Shown piece after piece: positions 50,030-59,331 of a DNA stretch of 64,000 nt; the stretch's first letter is position 1, and every line of letters begins with the position of its first letter. The notes beneath the pieces are model-generated. The model was not told the DNA's origin and made no database searches. It worked only from the letters and a program-made list of their open reading frames with translations. Source of the DNA: Gemmiger formicilis (GTDB lineage Bacteria > Bacillota > Clostridia > Oscillospirales > Ruminococcaceae); assembly GCF_018784445.1 (NCBI RefSeq), contig NZ_WQOH01000014.1, positions 248,001 to 312,000 of the forward strand, read 5' to 3'. The position numbers and the translations under genes are program-made.

Positions 50030-52453
50030 TTACTCGCGGATCTCGATGCCCAGCTTGAACTTGAGGTTGCCGAGAATCTTCTTGACGAAGCGGTCAACCT
50101 CATCGGGGGTCAGGGCCTTATCGCCGGGTTGGAAGAACAGGCTGAACGCCATGCTCTTTTTGTCAGCGCCGAGTTTTTCACCACGGTAGATGTCGAACAG
50201 CTCGACCCTGGTCAGCTGCTTGCAGGCGCGCTGCATCTCGGTGACGAGGGTGCCGCACTCCATGCTTTCCGGTGCGACGAGGGCCAGGTCACGCTGAACC
50301 GGAGCGAACTCGGGGATGGGCTGGTAATGGACAGCGGCAGGCACCAGTGCGTGGAAGGCGACCCAGTCGATCTCGCCGAGGTAGATGTTCAGATTGGCGC
50401 GGCTGTCCTTAGGCAGTTTCAATTCGCTGGTCACATCGTTAGCCAGTTTGCCGAACACGCCGACGCGCTCCCCTTTGCACAGGATATAAGCGGCAATGCC
50501 GGGGTGCAGCCAGGCAACATCGGTGGCACGCTCGACGCTCAGTTCAACGCCGAACGCAGTGCCAAAGCTCTCGACGGCGCCTTTGACGGCGAAGAAGTCC
50601 TCGTCCTTGCCCCAGGCGGCAAAGCCCAGGTGCAGGCGCTCCTCGGGCAGCTCGGTCAAAGGCTGCTGTTTCGGGATATAGATGTTTGACAGCTCGAACA
50701 GGCGGCCCTCGGCGTTACCTTTGCGCAGGTTGTCGACAACGACATTCAGCAGGGACGGTGCCAGCAGCGGGCGCATGATGGTCAGGTGGGAGGAAATCGG
50801 GTTCAGAATGCGGATGACATTGCGCTCCGGGGCATCGGCGGCAATATGCAGCATATCCAGGTCGGCGTCAGCGTAGAAAGCCAGCGTCTCAGCCTCGTAG
50901 AAGCCCTGGGCGCACATGGTACGCTTGGCTTTGGCCTGAGCTCTCTGCTCGGCGGTCAGGCCGCCGCTGGTGACGGTGGCGGCTTTCAGGAAGGTGGGCA
51001 CGATATGGTCATAGCCGTACTCGCGGATGACTTCCTCGGCCAGGTCAGGCTCGCCGACCTCGATATCCTCGCGCCAGCGGGGCGCAACGACCTGCATCGT
51101 GTCGCCGTCGGCTTCGAGCTTGACCTCAAACTGCAGGCGGTTCAGAATGTCGAGAATGGCGTCTGTGGGAACGGTGATACCCAAAATCGCGTTGATGCCG
51201 CTGATCCTGGCGGTGAAATGCTTACCCTCACGCGGCGCACCGGCCGAGCAGTCAAAGTGGGTGGAAGTGACTTCGCCGCAGCCCAGCTCCTGGATCAAAT
51301 GCAGGGCACGGGCCATGCCAAGCTCGGTGGTATACTCGGAAATGCCCTTCTCGTAGTGGCTGGAAGCGTCGGTGTTCTGGCCCAGGCCACGAGCGGTCTT
51401 ACGGATGTTGTCGCGGGCAAACTTGGCGCTCTCGAACAACAGCTGGGTGGTCGTATCTTTAATTTCGCTGTTCAGGCCGCCCATGACACCGGCCAGTGCG
51501 ACCGGCTTGGAGCCGTCGCAGATGACGAGGTTATTGGGAGTCAGGGTGAACTCTTTTTCGTCCAGCGTTGTGATTTTTTCTCCGTCCTTGGCGCGGCGGA
51601 CAAGAATCTGGCAGCTTTCCAGCGTGTCCATGTCAAAAGCGTGCATCGGCTGGCCGATTTCCAGCATGACGTAGTTTGTGATATCCACGACGTTGGAGAT
51701 GCTGCGTAGGCCGCAGAGGGCCAGCTGGCGTTTCATCCAGCGCGGGGACTCGCCCGGCGTGATGTTGCGCACATAGTGGCCGATGTAGCGAGGGCACAGG
51801 TCGGTTGCCTCCACGCTGATGGACAGGCGCGGATCGGTAAAGTCGCTGGTCGTGTAGTCGGTGGCAGGCATTTTCAGGGGCTTGTTCAGCACAGCGGAGA
51901 CCTCGCGGGCAATGCCGAGCACGCTCTGGCAGTCGGCACGGTTGGCCGTGATGGAGATATCAAAGATGTAGTCGTCAAGGCCGACAACTTCCTGAATCGG
52001 CGTGCCAGGGACGGTGTCCTTCGGCAAATCGAGCAGGCCGTAGACCTCGGAACCCGGGTACAGGTCGTCGTTCAGCCCCAGTTCCTCACCGCTGCACAGC
52101 ATACCATTGGACTCAACGCCCATCAGGGGCTTGGCTTTGATCTTGATGCCGCCGGGCAGCGTGGAGCCGTCCAGCGCGGCGGCGGTGTGCATACCCGCGT
52201 AAACGTTGGGCGCACCGGTGGAAATTTGAATATCGTGGCCGTACTCGCCGCAATCGACCTTGCAGATGTGCAGGTGGGTACCCTCCTGGGGGACACACTC
52301 GGTCACGACACCGACGACGACCTTAGAAATCTCGCCGCCCAGGTCGATGAGCTCCTCGACCTCAAAGCCGCAGCCGAATAGCTTGTCTTCCAGCTCCTGT
52401 GCGGTGACGTCGATATCAACATATTGCTTTAACCAGCTGAATGGTACTTTCAT
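50030..52453 (-). CDS. pheT: Phenylalanyl-tRNA synthetase beta chain
   Basis: Large subunit of the heterotetrameric enzyme. The 807 residues include the OB-fold tRNA-binding domain (about 40-150), B3/B4 editing domain (about 205-370), B5 domain (about 405-475), a degenerate synthetase core and the C-terminal FDX-ACB domain (about 715-806). It starts behind GGGGAGGAG, 19 bases after pheS. Expression is controlled by the T-box upstream of pheS. Confidence 0.97.
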   Translation of the reverse strand: MKVPFSWLKQYVDIDVTAQELEDKLFGCGFEVEELIDLGGEISKVVVGVVTECVPQEGTHLHICKVDCGEYGHDIQISTGAPNVYAGMHTAAALDGSTLPGGIKIKAKPLMGVESNGMLCSGEELGLNDDLYPGSEVYGLLDLPKDTVPGTPIQEVVGLDDYIFDISITANRADCQSVLGIAREVSAVLNKPLKMPATDYTTSDFTDPRLSISVEATDLCPRYIGHYVRNITPGESPRWMKRQLALCGLRSISNVVDITNYVMLEIGQPMHAFDMDTLESCQILVRRAKDGEKITTLDEKEFTLTPNNLVICDGSKPVALAGVMGGLNSEIKDTTTQLLFESAKFARDNIRKTARGLGQNTDASSHYEKGISEYTTELGMARALHLIQELGCGEVTSTHFDCSAGAPREGKHFTARISGINAILGITVPTDAILDILNRLQFEVKLEADGDTMQVVAPRWREDIEVGEPDLAEEVIREYGYDHIVPTFLKAATVTSGGLTAEQRAQAKAKRTMCAQGFYEAETLAFYADADLDMLHIAADAPERNVIRILNPISSHLTIMRPLLAPSLLNVVVDNLRKGNAEGRLFELSNIYIPKQQPLTELPEERLHLGFAAWGKDEDFFAVKGAVESFGTAFGVELSVERATDVAWLHPGIAAYILCKGERVGVFGKLANDVTSELKLPKDSRANLNIYLGEIDWVAFHALVPAAVHYQPIPEFAPVQRDLALVAPESMECGTLVTEMQRACKQLTRVELFDIYRGEKLGADKKSMAFSLFFQPGDKALTPDEVDRFVKKILGNLKFKLGIEIRE

Positions 52454-52472
52454 TGTCTCGTCTCCTCCCCTG

Positions 52473-53495
52473 TCAATCCTCGAACTGCTTCAAGAAGCGC
52501 AGATCGTTTTCAAACATCAGTCCGATGTTGTTGATGCCATATTTCAGCATGGCGATACGCTCAATGCCGATGCCGAAGGCGAAGCCGGAATAGACGTTGG
52601 GGTCAATGCCACAGTTTTCCAGAACGCTGTGATGGACAACGCCCGCGCCCAGGACCTCGATCCAGCCGGTGTGCTTGCAGAGCGGGCAGCCCTTGCCGCC
52701 GCACTCAAAGCAGGAAACGTCGACCTCGACGCTGGGCTCGGTGAACGGGAAGTAAGAAGGACGCAGGCGGGTCTTGACCTCGGGTCCAAACAGCGCCTGG
52801 ACGAACTTGTCCAGCATACCCTGCAGGTCGCAGAGGGTGATGCCCTTATCGACGACGAGGCCTTCCATCTGATGGAACATCGGGGAGTGGGTCGCGTCGG
52901 AGTCAGAGCGGAACACGCGGCCGGGGACCAATACCTTGATGGGGGGCTTTTCCATGTCCATGACACGAATCTGGCCGCCACTGGTTTGGGTACGCAATAC
53001 GATATCGTCCGCAACGTAGAAGGTATCCTGCATATCGCGGGCAGGGTGGTTCTTCGGCACGTTCAGGCGGGTGAAGTTGTGGTCGTCGTCCTCGATCTCG
53101 GGGCCTTCGTAAATTTCAAAGCCCATACCGGCGAACACGTCAATGATTTCATTCTTGACGAGGGTGATGGGATGCAACACGCCGTGGGGGCGAATCTTGG
53201 CGGGCATCGTGATATCGACGGTCTCGGCGGCGTTGCGGGCAGCCAAGGCAGCCTTCTCGACCTGCTCAGACAGTGTCTGATACTCTTTCTCGGCCCACTG
53301 CTTGAACTCGTTAATGGTCTTGCCGACGGCAGGGCGATCCTCCTTGGGAACGTCACGCAGGCTCTTGGTCAGGCCTGCGACCTCGCCGTTCTTGCTCAGG
53401 TATTTCTGCCAGAAGTCAGAAAGCTGGGCTTTGTCGGTGACGGCTGCGCTGGCCTGCTCAATGGCGGCGCGCAGCTCTTTGATTTTTTCTTCCAT
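52473..53495 (-). CDS. pheS: Phenylalanyl-tRNA synthetase alpha chain
   Basis: Catalytic subunit of class II. The 340 residues have an N-terminal coiled-coil arm (about 1-85), motif 2 ([20 protein letters not shown]) and motif 3 ([14 protein letters not shown]). The start at 53495 follows GAGGTG; an in-frame ATG further upstream lies inside the leader, near the terminator stem. The T-box leader makes transcription depend on uncharged tRNA-Phe. Confidence 0.97.
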   Translation of the reverse strand: MEEKIKELRAAIEQASAAVTDKAQLSDFWQKYLSKNGEVAGLTKSLRDVPKEDRPAVGKTINEFKQWAEKEYQTLSEQVEKAALAARNAAETVDITMPAKIRPHGVLHPITLVKNEIIDVFAGMGFEIYEGPEIEDDDHNFTRLNVPKNHPARDMQDTFYVADDIVLRTQTSGGQIRVMDMEKPPIKVLVPGRVFRSDSDATHSPMFHQMEGLVVDKGITLCDLQGMLDKFVQALFGPEVKTRLRPSYFPFTEPSVEVDVSCFECGGKGCPLCKHTGWIEVLGAGVVHHSVLENCGIDPNVYSGFAFGIGIERIAMLKYGINNIGLMFENDLRFLKQFED

Positions 53496-53529
53496 AGTAC
53501 ACCTCTGTTTGACTTTGGGCCGGAGCAAA

Positions 53530-53808
53530 TAAAAAAGCCCCGTCCCTGTGTGAAATCAGGGACGAAGCCTTGTACATACAATTCTCCGCGGTACCACCCG
53601 TGTTCCGCCTATAAAAAGCGGCACTCTTTGCTGCGGGTAACGGTGCAGGGCCGTTGCGCACTACCGGGCCGGAACGGCCTTTCCCGCGCACCACTCGGGA
53701 GGGAACTTCCGCACAATTTCTTTGCAGGCGGCTTGCAGCCGACGACCGCCCTCTCTGGCCCAAAGAACCTTGCGCGTACTTTCTCCGTCATTGTGTTTTT
53801 GTGAATAC
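53530..53808 (-). promoter_or_regulatory. T-box leader of pheST
   Basis: The minus strand contains the T-box core GGGTGGTACCGCGG (53586-53599), which pairs with the acceptor end of uncharged tRNA. A terminator follows (stem GTCCCTG/CAGGGAC inside 53535-53569, then TTTTTTATT), and part of the T-box can form an antiterminator. Upstream are a stem-I-like region with AGTA and AGAGAGGG motifs and a TTC (53703-53705) that could be the Phe specifier. The specifier choice is tentative. Confidence 0.9.
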
Positions 53809-53814
53809 TAGATT

Positions 53815-53843
53815 AGTATAGCGCGAATTTTGCGCACTGTCAA
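53815..53843 (-). promoter_or_regulatory. Consensus promoter of the pheST leader
   Basis: Perfect TTGACA (53838-53843), 17-base spacer, TATACT (53815-53820). The -35 box overlaps the manC stop codon, so pheST transcription starts at the very end of the GDP-sugar operon. The inverted repeat GCGCGAATTTTGCGC lies in the spacer. Confidence 0.8.
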
Positions 53844-55156
53844 GCCTGCGGCAGCGGATACTTCTGCTTATCTTCCACGCTGATAGCTTTGCCGAGCTGC
53901 ACCTCAATGATTTTCAGCTCGGTATCGGCAAAGATCGTGTGCTTGCAGCCTGCCTGCATGGTCAGGATATCCCCTGCCTTGACCTGCTTCTCTGCACCGT
54001 CCAGAATCGCGCGGCCGGTGCCGGAAATGATGGTCCAGACCTCGTCGCGGTTTTCGTGGCTGTGGTAGTTCATGCCGTGGCCAGGGTTGAGGGTGATTTT
54101 GATGGTCATGCTTTCATCCTCAATGTCCAACACGCGGAAGGAACCCCAGGACTTTTCGGCAAACATAATTTGATGGTGAATGCTGTCCACATAGGGCTTG
54201 ATGTAGCTGGATTGTTCCTTGTCGGAGACGAGGATGCCCTCCGGGCTGGCGGAGACAACGACGTTTTTCAGCCCCATGCAGAGAACCGGCACGTCCAGCT
54301 CGTTCAGCACATTGACGCCCTCGCAGGTGTCGTTCAGGATCGCCTTGCCGATGCTGGGTTCTTCCATGGCCTCAGTCAGTGTGTTCCAGGTGCCCATGTC
54401 CTTCCACTGGCCCGCAAAGCGCATGACCTGGATTTTGGACTCATTCTCGACAACGGCGTAGTCGAAGCTGATTTTTTTCAGCGTCTCGTACTTATTGAAC
54501 AAGTCGTGATAGTCGGTAAAGTCGATCAGCTCGTGGGCTTTGTCCAACACATAGCGCAGCTTGTAAGCAAAAACGCCGCCGTTCCAGAGCGCCCCCCGGG
54601 CGATATATTTTTCCGCCGTGGCGGCGTCAGGCTTCTCTTTGAAAGTCTTGACCGAGCTGACGGCGTCGGCACTCTCGGGAATGATGTAGCCGTACTTTTC
54701 GCTGGGGTAAGTCGGCTCAATGCCCATCAGAGAGAGGTTCGCGTTCCCCTGCTCGGCCAGGTCAGACAAGCCTTTGAGAGCGGCAAAATAGTCATTGTTG
54801 ACATAGGGGTCCACCGGGCAGACGACAACAGCGTCATCCAGTCCGACGCCCTTGACATCGTGCAGGTAGGCTGTCGCCAGTGCGATGGCCGGGAAGGTAT
54901 CGCGGCGGCACGGCTCAACGCAGACACCCACCGCACTGCCCAGCTGGTTGTGGATGGACGACACCTGGGTCTTGCTGGTGGCAATCGTCACATTGGCCTC
55001 GGCGTCTACCTCTTTGATTTGGCGGTAGACACGCTGAACCATCGATTCATAGCCATCAACGGTCTTGAAAATTTTGATGAACTGCTTGGAACGGATATCG
55101 TTGGACAGCGGCCACAGACGCTTGCCGGAGCCGCCGGACAGCAGGATAATGTTCAT
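53840..55156 (-). CDS. manC: Mannose-1-phosphate guanylyltransferase
   Basis: Makes GDP-mannose, the precursor of GDP-fucose. The 438 residues comprise the nucleotidyltransferase (LLSGGSGKRLWPLSND at the start, FKEKPDAATA near 170) and a C-terminal cupin (about 340-430, GHGMNYHSHENRDE). The cupin often carries phosphomannose isomerase activity, but such two-function enzymes usually show it clearly; here it is uncertain. It starts behind AAAGGAAA and is the last gene of the gmd-fcl-manC operon. Confidence 0.93.
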   Translation of the reverse strand: MNIILLSGGSGKRLWPLSNDIRSKQFIKIFKTVDGYESMVQRVYRQIKEVDAEANVTIATSKTQVSSIHNQLGSAVGVCVEPCRRDTFPAIALATAYLHDVKGVGLDDAVVVCPVDPYVNNDYFAALKGLSDLAEQGNANLSLMGIEPTYPSEKYGYIIPESADAVSSVKTFKEKPDAATAEKYIARGALWNGGVFAYKLRYVLDKAHELIDFTDYHDLFNKYETLKKISFDYAVVENESKIQVMRFAGQWKDMGTWNTLTEAMEEPSIGKAILNDTCEGVNVLNELDVPVLCMGLKNVVVSASPEGILVSDKEQSSYIKPYVDSIHHQIMFAEKSWGSFRVLDIEDESMTIKITLNPGHGMNYHSHENRDEVWTIISGTGRAILDGAEKQVKAGDILTMQAGCKHTIFADTELKIIEVQLGKAISVEDKQKYPLPQA

Positions 55157-55167
55157 GGCGTTTCCTT

Positions 55168-56112
55168 TCAGCGCTCGGCGCGCATGGGGTTATGCAGGAA
55201 GTCCTCATAGGAAAGGCGCAGGCCGTCTTCCAACTCGGTCTTATAGGTCCAGCCCAGGTTCGTTGCCTTGCTGACGTCCAGCAGCTTGCGGGGCGTGCCG
55301 TTGGGCTTGGAGGTATCCCACTTGATTTTGCCGGTGTAACCCACGACCTTGGCGACAAGCTCGGTCAACTCTTTGATGGTCAGCTCCTTGCCGGTTCCCG
55401 CGTTGACGGTCTCATTGCCGGAATAGTTGTTCATCAGGAACACGCAGAGATTGGCAAGGTCGTCGACGTATAAAAACTCGCGCAGCGGGCTGCCGTCACC
55501 CCAACAGGTCACAGAGTCCACGCCGTTGATTTTGGCTTCATGGAAGCGGCGGATAAGTGCCGGCACCACATGGCTGTGGGTCGGATGGTAGTTATCGTTG
55601 GGGCCATAGAGGTTCGTCGGCATGACGGAGATGTAGTCGGTGCCATACTGACGGTTCAGGAACTCGCAGTATTTCAGGCCGCTGATTTTGGCGAGAGCAT
55701 AGGCCTCGTTCGTCTTTTCCAGCTCGGAGGTCAACAGGCAGCTTTCCTTCATCGGCTGGGGTGCCATGCGGGGGTAGATACAGGAAGAACCCAAAAATTC
55801 CAGCTTTTTGCAGCCGTTCTGCCAGGCAGAGTGGATGACGTTCATTTCGAGCGTCATGTTGAACCACATGAAATCGGCCAGGGCCTCCTGGTTGGCGACG
55901 ATGCCGCCGACCTTGGCCGCTGCCAAAAAGACGTACTCGGGCTTTTCCTCGGCAAAGAACTTCTCGACATCCTCCTGGCGGCAGAGGTCAAGTTCCTTGT
56001 GGGTGCGGGTGATGATATTGGTGTATCCCTGGCGCTGCAATTCGCGCACGATGGCCGAACCCACCATGCCGCGGTGGCCGGCAACGTAGATTTTTGCATT
56101 CTTTTCCATCAT
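55168..56112 (-). CDS. fcl: GDP-L-fucose synthase
   Basis: Epimerises and reduces GDP-4-keto-6-deoxymannose to GDP-L-fucose. The 314-residue short-chain dehydrogenase has the NADP motif GHRGMVGSA, the catalytic SSCIYP and a Tyr/Lys pair in NEAYALAKISG. NLYGPNDNYHPTHSHV is typical of the family. The first two codons are both ATG behind GAGAAGG, so either could serve as start. The gap to gmd is 24 bases. Confidence 0.95.
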   Translation of the reverse strand: MMEKNAKIYVAGHRGMVGSAIVRELQRQGYTNIITRTHKELDLCRQEDVEKFFAEEKPEYVFLAAAKVGGIVANQEALADFMWFNMTLEMNVIHSAWQNGCKKLEFLGSSCIYPRMAPQPMKESCLLTSELEKTNEAYALAKISGLKYCEFLNRQYGTDYISVMPTNLYGPNDNYHPTHSHVVPALIRRFHEAKINGVDSVTCWGDGSPLREFLYVDDLANLCVFLMNNYSGNETVNAGTGKELTIKELTELVAKVVGYTGKIKWDTSKPNGTPRKLLDVSKATNLGWTYKTELEDGLRLSYEDFLHNPMRAER

Positions 56113-56136
56113 AATAAAATACCTTCTCCCGATAAA

Positions 56137-57225
56137 TTATTTGATAACGCCCTTTTCCAGGTACTCGGCAAGGTTCGTCTGGATATGCTCCTCGGCGCGC
56201 TCGACGGCGACCTTCTTCATGTCGTGGTCGACCATGATCTTGACGAGTTCCTCGAACGTCGTCTTGGTGGGGTTCCAGCCCAGCTCGCGCTTGGCCTTGC
56301 TGGGGTCGCCCCACAGGTTGACGACGTCGGTCGGACGGTAGAAGTCGGGGCTGACCTCAATAACGACCTTGCCGGTAGCCTTGTCAATGCCCTTCTCGTT
56401 CATGCCCTCGCCGGTAAATTCCAGCTCGATGCCTACATCGTGGAAGGCCAGCTGGCAGAACTCGCGGACGGAATGCTGCTCGCCGGTGGCAATGACGAAA
56501 TCCTCAGGGGTCTTGTTCTGCAAAATCAGCCACATACACTCGACATAATCCTTGGCATAGCCCCAGTCGCGCAGACTGGACAGGTTACCGAGGCAGAGTT
56601 TGTCCTGCTTGCCCTGGGCAATGCGGGCGGCAGCCAGCGTGATCTTGCGGGTGACAAAGGTCTCGCCGCGGCGCTCGGACTCGTGGTTAAAGAGAATGCC
56701 GGAGCAGCAGAACATATTGTAGGCTTCGCGGTACTCCTTGACGATCCAGAAGCCGTACTGCTTGGCGACGGCATAGGGGCTGTATGGGTGGAACGGTGTG
56801 TTTTCGTTCTGGGGGACTTCCTCGACCTTGCCGTACAGCTCGGAGGTAGAAGCCTGGTAGATGCGGCAGGTGTCTTTCAGACCGCAGAGACGCACAGCCT
56901 CCAGCACGCGCAGCACGCCGGTGGCGTCGACATCGGCGGTAAACTCGGGCACGTCAAAGCTGACCTGCACGTGGCTCTGGGCGGCGAGGTTGTAGATTTC
57001 GTCGGGGCGCACGGTGCTGACAACGGACAGGATGCTCATGGAGTCGCTGAGGTCGCCATAGTGCAGGTGGAAGTTGGGATGGCCTTCCAGGTGGGCAATG
57101 CGCTCACGGTAGTCAACGGAAGAACGGCGGATGACACCGTGGACATCGTAGCCTTTTTCCAGCAAGAACTCTGCCAGATAGCTGCCGTCCTGGCCGGTCA
57201 CGCCGGTGATGAGAGCTTTTTTCAT
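56137..57225 (-). CDS. gmd: GDP-mannose 4,6-dehydratase
   Basis: Converts GDP-mannose to GDP-4-keto-6-deoxymannose. The 362 residues include [15 protein letters not shown] (NADP binding), [18 protein letters not shown] and the Tyr-Lys pair [21 protein letters not shown] is diagnostic. It is first in the gmd-fcl-manC unit and divergent from the AraC regulator. The ribosome site (AAAGGG) is farther than usual from the ATG. Confidence 0.96.
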   Translation of the reverse strand: MKKALITGVTGQDGSYLAEFLLEKGYDVHGVIRRSSVDYRERIAHLEGHPNFHLHYGDLSDSMSILSVVSTVRPDEIYNLAAQSHVQVSFDVPEFTADVDATGVLRVLEAVRLCGLKDTCRIYQASTSELYGKVEEVPQNENTPFHPYSPYAVAKQYGFWIVKEYREAYNMFCCSGILFNHESERRGETFVTRKITLAAARIAQGKQDKLCLGNLSSLRDWGYAKDYVECMWLILQNKTPEDFVIATGEQHSVREFCQLAFHDVGIELEFTGEGMNEKGIDKATGKVVIEVSPDFYRPTDVVNLWGDPSKAKRELGWNPTKTTFEELVKIMVDHDMKKVAVERAEEHIQTNLAEYLEKGVIK

Positions 57226-57342
57226 AGTCGGTTCTAACCCTTTCGTCTGTATCTTGCGCGGTATCCCGCAGATATTTTATCCTGGTGTTTGCTATTCTAC
57301 CGCACTATTTTGGCTTTTTGCAGGGGAAATCTTGCAAAAGAC

Positions 57343-57371
57343 TAGCATTATATTGACTTTTTTGGTATACT
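57343..57371 (+). promoter_or_regulatory. Possible promoter of the AraC gene
   Basis: TAGCAT (57343-57348), 17-base spacer, TATACT (57366-57371). The same segment holds a minus-strand TATAAT (57347-57352) that could be the gmd -10, so the two promoters may overlap. The following leader contains GGGCGCAC/GTGCGCCC (57400-57421), an 8-base hairpin. Confidence 0.45.
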
Positions 57372-57448
57372 GAAATCATTACATAGGGTAAACGAACGTG
57401 GGCGCACACACAGGTGCGCCCCTGCGATAGTTTCTGAGGAGAATTTTC

Positions 57449-58309
57449 ATGGACACACCGCTGTTTGACGGCAAACTGGTTCATTCGCAGCGCATTATTT
57501 ATACGCCGTCCCCTTTTGCCCGGGCCAGCCTGGTGCATTTGCAGGAGGTCGGCACATTGCAGGCCCGCAGCCCCCACGCCAGCACCCGGCAGGGGCTGGC
57601 ATCCTACCTGTTTTTTATGGTAGAAAGCGGCAGCGGTACGCTGGAATATGAGGGCCAGACCCGCGCCCTGTGCGCCGGGGACTGCGCATTCCTCGACTGC
57701 CGCCGCCCCTACCGCCACTACACCGGCGACGATTTATGGACGCTGCGCTGGGTACACTTTTACGGTCCGAACATGGGGGCCATCTATAAAAAATACCAGG
57801 AGCGCGGTGGTCAGCCGAGTTTCCACGCCGAAGATGCGGCGGCCTACACAACGTCTTTGGAAACACTGTATACGCTGGCGGGGTCTGACAACTATGTCCG
57901 CGATATGCAGATCTGCGAAAAACTCATGGCCTTGCTGACGCTGCTGATGCAGGAGAGCTGGCACCCTGACACAGCCCGCGCGACCGCTGGCAAACGGCAG
58001 AATTTGCAGGAAATCAAGGATTATCTTGATACCCATTTTGCCGAGAAAATCACGCTGGACGCCCTGGCCGAGCGGTTTTACATCAACAAATTTTATTTGA
58101 CCCGCGTGTTCAAGGAGCAGTTCGGCCAGACCGTCACGAACTATTTAGTGCAGCTGCGCATCACCCAGGCGAAGCGGCTGCTGCGGTTCAGTGATAAAAA
58201 TGTAGAGGCCATCGCCCAAGAGTGCGGGCTGAATGATGCCAATTATTTTTCCCGGTTATTCAAGAGGGTGGAGGGGACAACACCGGGGGAATATCGGCGG
58301 CAGTGGTAG
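57449..58309 (+). CDS. AraC-family transcriptional regulator
   Basis: A 286-residue protein with an N-terminal cupin sensor (about 10-150, including the MVESGSGTLEYEGQ strand) and two C-terminal helix-turn-helix units (about 185-285). The second unit contains VEAIAQECGLNDANYFSRLF. Relatives usually respond to a sugar. It stands alone, divergent from the GDP-fucose operon, and control of that operon is possible but unproven. The repeat element right after its stop supplies its terminator. Confidence 0.92.
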   Translation: MDTPLFDGKLVHSQRIIYTPSPFARASLVHLQEVGTLQARSPHASTRQGLASYLFFMVESGSGTLEYEGQTRALCAGDCAFLDCRRPYRHYTGDDLWTLRWVHFYGPNMGAIYKKYQERGGQPSFHAEDAAAYTTSLETLYTLAGSDNYVRDMQICEKLMALLTLLMQESWHPDTARATAGKRQNLQEIKDYLDTHFAEKITLDALAERFYINKFYLTRVFKEQFGQTVTNYLVQLRITQAKRLLRFSDKNVEAIAQECGLNDANYFSRLFKRVEGTTPGEYRRQW

Positions 58310-58315
58310 GATAAT

Positions 58316-58469
58316 AAAAAAGCCTTCCCCCTTGGGGGAAGGTGGCCCGAAGGGCCGGATGAGGAAAGAGGCGGCCATAGCCGCCCCCCTCAAATGAGTT
58401 ATAGCGATAAAGCCGCCCCTCGTCAGTCCGCTTCGCGGACAGCTTCTCCCGAAGGAGAAGCCTTTTTTG
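58316..58469. repeat. Composite palindromic repeat with outward terminators
   Basis: Two similar units face each other. The left begins GCCTTCCCCCTTGGGGGAAGG (58322-58342) and continues GGCCCGAAGGGCC-GGATGAGG. The right, read on the minus strand, begins GGCTTCTCCTTCGGGAGAAGC and continues GTCCGCGAAGCGGAC-TGACGAGG. Each outer stem ends in six T, so the element terminates araC on plus and ttcA on minus. Such stem-loop families are common in clostridial genomes. Confidence 0.8.
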
Positions 58470-59328
58470 CTTTTAACGCTTCCTCAATCCGGTCAAACCG
58501 CTCCAAGAACGAATGCTCCTCGCCCTCGGTCTTGTAACCAGGCATGGTGTCCAGCGAGACGGCATGGATGCTGCGGAAAATGCTGTTCTCGATGTTCGGA
58601 TTGTCGCGCATCAAACGGCGCAGCAGGATCTTGACCTCTTGCCGCTTGGATCCGCCACCGCCATTGTCACAAATGGTGCAGGCCTCGGTAAAGCGGCAGG
58701 CGCATTGGATAAATTCCAGCTCGTTATACCGCCGCCAGGCAATGATATCCTCCTCGCGGATGCAGTACATCGGGCGGATGAGGGTCATGCCCGGAAAGTT
58801 TGTGCTGTGCAGCTTCGGCGGCATAGCCTGCAGCTGGGAGCCGTAGAACATACTCATGACCGTCGTCTCGATGACGTCATTGAAGTGATGCCCCAGCGCG
58901 ATTTTATTGCAGCCAAGTTCCTGCGCCTTCTTGTATAGGTGGCCGCGGCGCATCCGGGCGCAGAGGTAGCAGGGCGACTTGTCACTGTTGTTGGCGACAT
59001 CAAAGATGTTCGTCTCAAACACCGTGATGGGAATGTGCAGCAGCGCGGCGTTGCTCTCGATTTTCTGGCGGTTGATTTCGTTATAGCCGGGATCCATGAC
59101 GAGGTAGACCAGCTCAAACGGCACCTCGCTGTGGCGCTGCAACTCCTGCAAAAGTTTTGCCATCAGCATGGAGTCCTTACCGCCGGAAATGCAGACGGCG
59201 ATCTTATCCCCCGCTTGAATTAACTCGTACCGCTTGACTGCCACAATGAAGGGCGTCCACAGCTGCTTGCGGAATTTTTTGATAATGCTGCGTTCGATTT
59301 TTTGATAAGTCTCTAATTGGCGTTCCAA
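58423..59328 (-). CDS. TtcA-like tRNA thiolation ATPase
   Basis: A 301-residue PP-loop ATPase. SGGKDSMLMAKLL binds ATP (near residue 50), CYLCARMRR and CACRFTEACTICDN supply the cysteines for a cluster or persulfide. This matches TtcA, which makes 2-thiocytidine in tRNA; TilS and TtuA relatives are less likely. The cysteine desulfurase gene ends three bases upstream, the expected sulfur donor. The last 14 residues (KKASPSGEAVREAD) are encoded by the palindromic repeat, so the original C-terminus has been replaced. Confidence 0.9.
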   Translation of the reverse strand: MERQLETYQKIERSIIKKFRKQLWTPFIVAVKRYELIQAGDKIAVCISGGKDSMLMAKLLQELQRHSEVPFELVYLVMDPGYNEINRQKIESNAALLHIPITVFETNIFDVANNSDKSPCYLCARMRRGHLYKKAQELGCNKIALGHHFNDVIETTVMSMFYGSQLQAMPPKLHSTNFPGMTLIRPMYCIREEDIIAWRRYNELEFIQCACRFTEACTICDNGGGGSKRQEVKILLRRLMRDNPNIENSIFRSIHAVSLDTMPGYKTEGEEHSFLERFDRIEEALKAKKASPSGEAVREAD

Positions 59329-59331
59329 CGG

